A stretch of DNA of 45,121 nucleotides, taken from assembly GCA_039028975.1 (NCBI GenBank), contig JBCCHB010000140.1, positions 1-45,121 of the forward strand. Direction: 5' to 3'. Below, one piece after another: positions 40,806 through 45,121 of the stretch; position 1 is the stretch's first letter; every line of letters starts with the position of its first letter. A program made the translations under genes and the position numbers. The notes beneath the pieces are model-generated. The model was not told the origin of the DNA. It saw only the letters and a list, made by a program, of their open reading frames with translations, and ran no database searches. The stretch comes from JAHBNG01 sp039028975. Its GTDB lineage: Bacteria > Chloroflexota > Anaerolineae > Caldilineales > Caldilineaceae.

Positions 40806-41666
40806 ATGCGAAAATTAATTGTAGCCCTGCTGTGCTGCCTCGTCTCATACGGAGCGGCCCACGCCCAGACCACCAAGACTCAACAAGTGACATTCCAGCT
40901 CTCCTCTGGTGGATACGTCATCGTGGATATCGTGCTCCCAGAAGGTGTTGACAGCGTTGAGGTTTCGCTCACCGAGTTGGACGACGACAGCAAGGATGTG
41001 ACGGTTGGCAACCAGGCCACAATCAGCCCAACCCTTCAATCAACAGTCCGAACCACATCAACCCGCACTCCTAGACCCACCAGAACGCCCAGACCTACTC
41101 GTACACCCACGCCCACCGCCACTTCAACGCCTACTCCGACACCAACCCTCGCTAGCGCAACGACGCTCGGAATCGTGAACCGCAATGCGAATCTACGAGA
41201 TGGGCCAGGGACAAATTACGAGGCAATCGCATCCGCCGCCGAAGGCGATGCGGTACAGATTGTCGAAAGTAGCAATGACGGCTCATGGTACAAACTATCA
41301 AATGGTTACTGGATCGCGTCATTCCTCGTCGATGTGGATGAGCCTGCCTCGGCCCCAGAAGAGAGTGGACCCAACTATAGCTGGAGCTACAACGATCTCA
41401 TGAGAAGCGATGATCAGGCGGGAGAAGAGTTTGGTATACGTGGAAACATCATTCAACATCTGGGTTGCGAGGAGGAGCTTTGCGCGGCCCTGGTCACAAC
41501 CGATTTCCAGGGAAAGGCATCAGTACTCGTCTACTCCTCTGAAAGACCATTGCTCTTCCCAGGTGATCCCATATCGACAATCGGCTTCTACTTTGGAACG
41601 TTCACATACGAGACCGCCCTGGCTGGTACCAATACAGTCCCTCGGTTCCTAATCGATCTCGAATAA
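40806..41666 (+). CDS. Secreted SH3-domain protein with TP repeats
   Basis: 286 residues. ATG at 40806 with AAAGGA upstream; an in-frame extension to 40722 would place residues before the signal peptide and is rejected. A signal peptide (LIVALLCCLVSYGAAHA) ends about residue 20. Residues about 79-116 are Thr-Pro-Arg and Thr-Pro repeats. Residues about 123-177 are a bacterial SH3 domain (N-x-N-L-R-D-G-P-G-T-N-Y, then G-D-A-V-Q-I-V, W-Y-K-L-S-N-G-Y-W-I-A). The last ~100 residues are another beta-rich domain with an LGCEEELCAALV Cys pair. On the opposite strand to most genes. It may act on the cell surface, for example in exclusion. Confidence 0.75.
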   Translation: MRKLIVALLCCLVSYGAAHAQTTKTQQVTFQLSSGGYVIVDIVLPEGVDSVEVSLTELDDDSKDVTVGNQATISPTLQSTVRTTSTRTPRPTRTPRPTRTPTPTATSTPTPTPTLASATTLGIVNRNANLRDGPGTNYEAIASAAEGDAVQIVESSNDGSWYKLSNGYWIASFLVDVDEPASAPEESGPNYSWSYNDLMRSDDQAGEEFGIRGNIIQHLGCEEELCAALVTTDFQGKASVLVYSSERPLLFPGDPISTIGFYFGTFTYETALAGTNTVPRFLIDLE

Positions 41667-41725
41667 CTCATGACCCTAGTTCGGCATAACTGCACCGGTC
41701 GAACCAGGGTCACTCACCCACAGCG

Positions 41726-42124
41726 CTACTTTTTGACCCCTGGTACTTCATCGCCTGCCCGAAAATTCAACACCTGTTCGTACTGACCGTCGCTAGTCTT
41801 GTACGAATACCACGTGTCGCCCTGCTTTTCCCGCCTCTTGGCCATCTTCTCGCCCACCATGACGAATGCGGGGAACCCGAGCGGATTCGTGCTCTCAGAG
41901 CAGAGAAAGCCGCAAAATGTCGGTCCTGCCGATAGCTCCTTGACCGTTGGTTCCTCCGGGCGCTGGTCCGCAAAGGCCCAGCCAGGACGCTGAGAAATAG
42001 CTTGAGCCGCTTTGTCTGCGCGCTCCAAGAGCTCCATAATGGTTGACGAGTCATCGTCAGGGGAGAGAGTTAGCCCCAGCGGCGCTCCGCTTGGAGAAAT
42101 TAAGTTGATTGTTACTTGTGCCAT
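41726..42124 (-). CDS. Hypothetical accessory protein
   Basis: A 132-residue protein. N-terminal half acidic with an INLISPSGAPLGLTL strand and a helix (TIMELLERADKAAQAI). The second half has a Cys pair (FCGFLCS), a GFPAFVMVGEKMAKRREKQGD segment, and TWYSYKTSDGQYEQVLNF. It is the last gene of the leftward operon that begins at 43718. No family was recognised; a nucleic-acid role is possible from the basic patch but unproven. Confidence 0.55.
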   Translation of the reverse strand: MAQVTINLISPSGAPLGLTLSPDDDSSTIMELLERADKAAQAISQRPGWAFADQRPEEPTVKELSAGPTFCGFLCSESTNPLGFPAFVMVGEKMAKRREKQGDTWYSYKTSDGQYEQVLNFRAGDEVPGVKK

Positions 42125-42176
42125 AATAATACTATCCTATCCGGGCGAGACCCCGAGGGAGAAGCCCCGCCCAAAA

Positions 42177-42220
42177 CCTATTGAATACCTATTGAATACC
42201 TACTCAGTATCTATTTGGTG
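42177..42220. repeat. Four-unit 11-bp tandem repeat
   Basis: CCTATTGAATA (42177-42187 and 42188-42198), then CCTACTCAGTA and TCTATTTGGTG, all 11 bases and in helical phase. It lies between the SWIM gene and 41726-42124, possibly a protein-binding array or leftover of slippage. Upstream is a GGGCG/CGCCC dyad. Confidence 0.55.
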
Positions 42221-42221
42221 C

Positions 42222-42926
42222 TTAGGCGCTGACCCGAATCTCGCTCCGCAGCCTAGCAGCCTCCTCCGGGCCGAGCTGCCATTTGGCCCGCTCAAGCATG
42301 GCGTCGGTGATCCCCTTGGCCGCCCATGCCGCCTCGCCCAGAATGACGTTGCCGCCTGGCGCAAAGCGGAATGCGTAGCTCCAGCCCGCCAGCTTGCGGG
42401 GGAACTGGGTCAAGCCTATGCCCAGGGAAGCGGCGGTCTGCTGTATCTGCGCCAGGGTCACGTCGCCAGAGTCCATGAAGCGAGTGACGGTCGATCCATT
42501 TAGGGAGTATCCGACAAGTCGCTTGACGCCAGGCGCATCGTAGTCTGACTCGAAGACCAGCTCAAACCAGTCCAGGGCAGAGTCCTGGGATTCTCGCAGC
42601 GCCATCACGTCGGCCACCCGCTCATTTAGCCAAGGATTGAATGACTCCACAGCCTTGGAGGACGCAAACATGATCGCCAATCGGTGCTTGCACAGCTTGC
42701 CGTGCTTCGTATCCACGGGCGCACGGTCCAGGCAGCTGCAGAAGTTCTCCCTATAGCTGGCTTGGTTCTTGCCGCCAACCTGAAAAACGCCGTTGCCCAG
42801 AGGCTGCACGCTGCCATCATTCACCAGCTTGGCCGCCTGCCGGGCGCGGGAGCCGCCGCCCTTGTAGCAGATGGCGGGCCACATGGCCTCAGCCTTCAGC
42901 GCTAACGCATCCAATATTTTACGCAT
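42222..42926 (-). CDS. SWIM zinc-finger protein
   Basis: About 234 residues from the ATG at 42926 (GGAGG 6 bases upstream; the ATG at 42953 lacks this). The C-S-C-x13-C-K-H pattern in FCSCLDRAPVDTKHGKLCKH is a SWIM zinc finger (CxCx(n)CxH), residues about 60-80, with a flanking VFQVGGKNQASYREN strand before it. The rest is a mixed domain (DWFELVFESDYDAPGVKRLV, TLAQIQQTAASLGIGL, WSYAFRFAPGGNVILGEAAW). SWIM domains bind DNA or proteins. It overlaps the upstream gene by eight bases; the operon starts at 43718. Confidence 0.7.
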   Translation of the reverse strand: MRKILDALALKAEAMWPAICYKGGGSRARQAAKLVNDGSVQPLGNGVFQVGGKNQASYRENFCSCLDRAPVDTKHGKLCKHRLAIMFASSKAVESFNPWLNERVADVMALRESQDSALDWFELVFESDYDAPGVKRLVGYSLNGSTVTRFMDSGDVTLAQIQQTAASLGIGLTQFPRKLAGWSYAFRFAPGGNVILGEAAWAAKGITDAMLERAKWQLGPEEAARLRSEIRVSA

Positions 42927-43464
42927 GGGCCACCTCCCAGCGCAACCCCACACCCACGCTCAACTGCTCCTCAGATTCGGCCAAAACCGTCTCCGAATCG
43001 AGGGTGGCTCGGGTGTACCCAAGCGTAACCAACGGGTGGACATAGTCGGCTCGTGGCGCTGGCTTGCCGTCGAGCCGAGCCTCGTAGCCTCGAGCGTACA
43101 GCTCCTTGGATACCTTCTCGATGAGCAAATGCCAGTCCATAGGGCGGGTCTGAAAAAGCGCCTGTCGAATGGCCATCTTTCGATCGTGAGAGATGCGTAC
43201 CGCCGCGCGCAGCGCCTCACAAGGTGTGGCCGACCAGTAGCGATTGCCCAAGCCGTCGACGATAGAATCATCTCGTGGGTCGACAACGGCGGGAGACCAA
43301 AACGCCTTGCCCGTTGCCCCTTGTCGCATCTCGATGATGGCAATGGCCAGCGGCTCAACACTTTCGATCGGCATACAGGCCACCGCGCCAAAGGCCAAAG
43401 TCTGCCCGCACTGGCAGAAGTTGCGCGCGGGCTGGTCAGTGAAATAATCGCTGATGAGGTTCAT
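42919..43464 (-). CDS. Hypothetical operon partner of the SWIM protein
   Basis: A 181-residue protein. The N terminus has a Cys pair (FCQCG) that might bind metal. Then an alpha/beta region (AIAIIEMRQGATGKAFWSPAVV, ALRAAVRISHDRKMAIRQALFQT), a helix (WHLLIEKVSKELYARGYEARL) and a beta end. It overlaps the SWIM gene by eight bases and the gene before it by one. No family was recognised. Confidence 0.6.
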   Translation of the reverse strand: MNLISDYFTDQPARNFCQCGQTLAFGAVACMPIESVEPLAIAIIEMRQGATGKAFWSPAVVDPRDDSIVDGLGNRYWSATPCEALRAAVRISHDRKMAIRQALFQTRPMDWHLLIEKVSKELYARGYEARLDGKPAPRADYVHPLVTLGYTRATLDSETVLAESEEQLSVGVGLRWEVAHA

Positions 43465-43718
43465 TACGCCACCTCCCCAGCCCAGTGCTGAAACCCTTGA
43501 CCAACGGCCTTCTCATTAAGGGAATACCGCCGACCATCCAGCTCGATGCGAGCGGTCCACAGCTTCTTGGTAGTTCTGACAGAGAGAACCAAGAAGTCGT
43601 CCACCTGAGCACCCTTGCCCGCCAGGCAGGCTTTGCGGATATAGTGCTTTGCAAAAGCTTTGTTGACAGTTGATTCCGTTTTGACCGGTTCATTATTTTG
43701 TGCTATATTTTCGTTCAC
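43464..43718 (-). CDS. First gene of the SWIM operon, unknown
   Basis: An 84-residue basic protein, GTG start with GAGGT upstream. N-terminal ~18 residues polar and disordered; then a helix (AFAKHYIRKACLAGKGAQ) and a beta-hairpin domain (FLVLSVRTTKKLWTARIEL, RRYSLNEKAVGQGFQHW). It may be DNA-binding. It is expressed from the leftward promoter at 43891-43919 facing the RHH gene. Confidence 0.6.
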   Translation of the reverse strand: MNENIAQNNEPVKTESTVNKAFAKHYIRKACLAGKGAQVDDFLVLSVRTTKKLWTARIELDGRRYSLNEKAVGQGFQHWAGEVA

Positions 43719-43890
43719 TGTGTTTACCTCATGCTTACGGTGTCAGGTGAATCCGCTAGATGGTGTCTCCACCACCATCTAGCAACCCAAACCCGAAACC
43801 CAACTAAAAATCCTCTGAAAGTGCCGCTTGCAGTCTGCGGCTGTGCTTTTCGTTTCCCTGCAATGACCTTTCGTCGTCGCTGTTGTTCAT

Positions 43891-43919
43891 ATCTTACCAT
43901 ACTTGTTCATACAATTCAA
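43891..43919 (-). promoter_or_regulatory. Leftward promoter of the SWIM operon
   Basis: TTGAAT (43914-43919) and TAAGAT (43891-43896), spacer 17 bases. A second TTGACA lies just upstream. CATACTTGT (43898-43906) falls in the spacer and is repeated in the RHH operator, so the RHH protein may control both sides. Confidence 0.6.
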
Positions 43920-43957
43920 GTGTCAATCCTCTGGCTAAACCTTAAAATTCCTAGTCG

Positions 43958-43989
43958 AAGTATGCAAAAGTATTGACTTTTGCATACTT
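43958..43989 (+). promoter_or_regulatory. RHH operator dyad overlapping promoter
   Basis: A perfect 13-bp inverted repeat AAGTATGCAAAAG/CTTTTGCATACTT separated by 6 bases. TTGACT (43973-43978), the likely -35 of the RHH gene, falls in it; the -10 is weak (around TACCCT). Position and symmetry suggest autorepression by the RHH protein. Confidence 0.65.
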
Positions 43990-44043
43990 GTGAGATACCC
44001 TTTGGGGCAGGAATTCATAGACCGTTAAGCACGGAGAATAATT

Positions 44044-44238
44044 ATGGGACGAAAAGACCGAGTCACATTCTCGATTGGTGAGGATTACATTAATTTAGTG
44101 GATGAGATAGCGGAGACTACTCGCAGAAAGAAAAGCGATGTAGCCCGATTGGCTCTAGATCTACTAGCCAAGCAGCTAGGGCTAGCGCCAGTAAACGAAC
44201 TCCCAAAAGCATCGACCCCAGCGGGTCAGAGGGCGTAG
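44044..44238 (+). CDS. Ribbon-helix-helix transcriptional regulator
   Basis: A 64-residue protein. The N-terminal strand (RVTFSIGEDY), then a helix (INLVDEIAETTRR), then K-K-S-D-V-A-R-L-A-L-D-L-L-A, gives the ribbon-helix-helix (CopG/MetJ-type) fold, followed by a short Pro/Ser tail. The upstream dyad at 43958-43989 is the likely operator. It faces the leftward SWIM operon promoter. Such small regulators often autorepress or act as antitoxins; no toxin gene was seen directly downstream. Confidence 0.8.
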   Translation: MGRKDRVTFSIGEDYINLVDEIAETTRRKKSDVARLALDLLAKQLGLAPVNELPKASTPAGQRA

Positions 44239-44251
44239 AAGAATAGTCCAC

Positions 44252-44306
44252 CGTTGGGGCAAAAAGAAAAGCCCAGTGCGTACACACTGAGCCTTTCGCC
44301 CCAACG
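44252..44306 (-). terminator. Nested dyad, likely leftward terminator
   Basis: Outer arms CGTTGGGGC (44252-44260) and GCCCCAACG (44298-44306), inner 8-bp stem with one mismatch (44271-44278 and 44285-44292). On the minus strand the inner stem is followed by TTTTCTTTTT. It could end the tRNA transcript; on the plus strand it follows the RHH gene but the T run is weak. Confidence 0.6.
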
Positions 44307-44393
44307 AATGGAGCCATTCAAATTAATGAATTAGTCATATATAGAAACGCTGGCCGCGCGGTGAGCACGACTCAACGACCCTAACTATTTAAA

Positions 44394-44495
44394 GCGCATT
44401 CTAATGTGGGCGCAATCCGAAAAGGGCTGAAAGATCCCAGGGGCGGATTGTTTCCACATTAGAACGCAGAAGTTTCACACTTGGCTTCTGCGTTC
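44394..44495. other. Overlapping, mutually exclusive hairpins
   Basis: Hairpin A: arms 44401-44409 and 44454-44462, plus inner arms 44413-44419 and 44444-44450, extended outward by GCGCATT/AACGC. Hairpin B: perfect 11-bp stem GAACGCAGAAG/CTTCTGCGTTC (44462-44472 and 44485-44495). They share the GAACGC segment, so only one can form at full length. The region has no gene. Confidence 0.5.
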
Positions 44496-44598
44496 GCATA
44501 TAGCGGGATCGGGCACAAGGATGAAAATGCGAATGTCGGCGTTTGAAACAGTGCAGCTCCATCCGAGCAATTCGCCCGATCCTGCTAAGAAAAACGTG

Positions 44599-44671
44599 TA
44601 CCCCGTAGGGGATTTGAACCCCTGTTACTGCCTTGAGAGGGCAGCGTCCTAGGCCGCTAGACGAACGGGGC
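44599..44671 (-). tRNA. tRNA-Glu (CTC anticodon)
   Basis: A 73-base cloverleaf: acceptor stem GCCCCGT/ACGGGGT with a G1-U72 wobble, D arm with TAGCGGCCTAGGA, anticodon stem CTGCC/GGCAG around CTCTCAA, T arm AGGGG/CCCCT around TTCAAAT. Anticodon CTC reads GAG. CCA is not encoded. It has a truncated copy 80 bases upstream. It could be host DNA at an attachment site or phage-encoded. Confidence 0.85.
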
Positions 44672-44750
44672 ATAGAACCAGAACTCAGAACCTTAACAAA
44701 CAATCCTTCTGCGCAAACAAATGCACAGAGCAACAATTTTCTCACGATTA

Positions 44751-44793
44751 CGCCTTGAGAGGGCGGCGTCCTAGGCCGCTAGACGAACGGGGC
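44751..44793 (-). pseudogene. Truncated 5' half copy of tRNA-Glu
   Basis: Corresponds to tRNA bases 1-43 of the intact gene, ending at the 3' side of the anticodon stem. The stem differs by a T-to-C and A-to-G pair (positions 28 and 42) that keeps pairing, so the copy derives from a slightly different tRNA-Glu rather than from its neighbour. The T arm and 3' acceptor strand are absent. Confidence 0.8.
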
Positions 44794-45121
44794 ATAGGCC
44801 TACTAAGATAGTATAAGTATTCTTTCTTTTGTTGTCAAATTAATAAGCCACTGTACGACAATGAATGAAACTTTCCTCGGGACTAGCCAAAGACGATTAG
44901 GAATGGGGATTAGTGATTTGAGCATTTACATGACTGGCAAATTCTCCCATGAGCTAATTCTAGCGAACAGATTTGCCAGATTCAATAGCGTAGCCCCTTG
45001 GGGTTAGCCTATCGAAGCGAAGCCTGTTATGTAAATCCGTGTACAAAAGATGTAGACGGAGGCATAGAAAAGGCTGGGAAATCGAGGGATTCATTGAGAA
45101 TGTGGTCAAGATAGAGAAGCC
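44794..45121. other. Non-coding right edge
   Basis: No gene was seen. An inverted repeat CTGGCAAAT/ATTTGCCAG (44934-44942 and 44971-44979) with a small GCTA/TAGC dyad inside could be a recombinase or regulator site. A CCCCTTGGGG palindrome lies near 44996. Nothing else is supported. Confidence 0.4.

Noticed and set aside
44044..44320. Toxin-antitoxin pair with the RHH protein as antitoxin
   Set aside because: No toxin-sized ORF follows the RHH gene; the next feature is a hairpin region.
1..45121. CRISPR array or insertion sequence
   Set aside because: No regularly spaced direct repeats of CRISPR length and no transposase or terminal inverted repeats were seen.

Overview
This window reads as most of a tailed phage or prophage with a long-tailed (siphovirus-type) particle. 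Nearly all genes lie on the minus strand, in overlapping start/stop arrangements. I recognise a small and a large terminase subunit, an HK97-type portal fused to a Mu gpF-like domain, a protease/scaffold/capsid polyprotein, head-tail connector, tail-terminator and tail-tube proteins, a tail assembly chaperone with a -1 frameshift, a tape measure protein, distal tail and hub proteins, and several large fibres or spikes. No integrase, DNA polymerase, helicase, primase or clear endolysin is visible, so the replication and lysogeny genes lie outside the window or are not recognisable. The likely host is a member of the Chloroflexota. This is an inference from the secreted protein at 40806-41666, whose Thr-Pro repeat linker followed by a bacterial SH3 domain is common in that phylum. 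Taxonomy cannot be fixed from this window alone.

Layout, in minus-strand transcription order (high to low coordinates). 44.8-43.7 kb: a tRNA-Glu gene with a truncated second copy, structured non-coding DNA, and a plus-strand ribbon-helix-helix regulator whose promoter faces that of a leftward operon. 43.7-41.7 kb: that operon, including a SWIM zinc-finger protein. 41.7-36.3 kb: an accessory zone of small genes with two secreted proteins, a DUF3307-like membrane protein, and a pair of divergent promoters at 38.5 kb, one of which appears to drive only an ~85-nt RNA. 36.3-35.4 kb: a membrane-anchored protein with an effector-associated domain (EAD1) plus a small membrane protein. 35.4-32.3 kb: fibre-like structural proteins. 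32.2-26.9 kb: terminase, portal-MuF and a possible capsid-related protein. 26.9-22.7 kb: an island of about twelve small accessory genes, including a frameshifted staphylococcal-nuclease homologue and a holin-like peptide, closed by a very strong terminator. 22.6-10 kb: capsid polyprotein, neck and tail genes. 10-9.4 kb: two small paralogous genes on the opposite strand. 9.4-0.26 kb: a 1511-residue fibre, a 1267-residue beta-helix tailspike and two small distal proteins.

The genes work together as follows. The terminase packages DNA through the portal into a shell whose protease, scaffold and coat protein come from one polypeptide. That polypeptide also carries an N-terminal 2H phosphoesterase domain. 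The neck and tail genes build the tail, and the spike and fibres recognise and probably degrade host surface glycans. The most unusual elements are the 2H-protease-capsid fusion, which could deliver an anti-CBASS-like or RNA-processing enzyme, the phage-encoded EAD1 membrane protein, which could engage host immunity adaptors, the FGD-type and Trp-Pro repeats in the tape measure protein, and the candidate small RNA at 38.6 kb.
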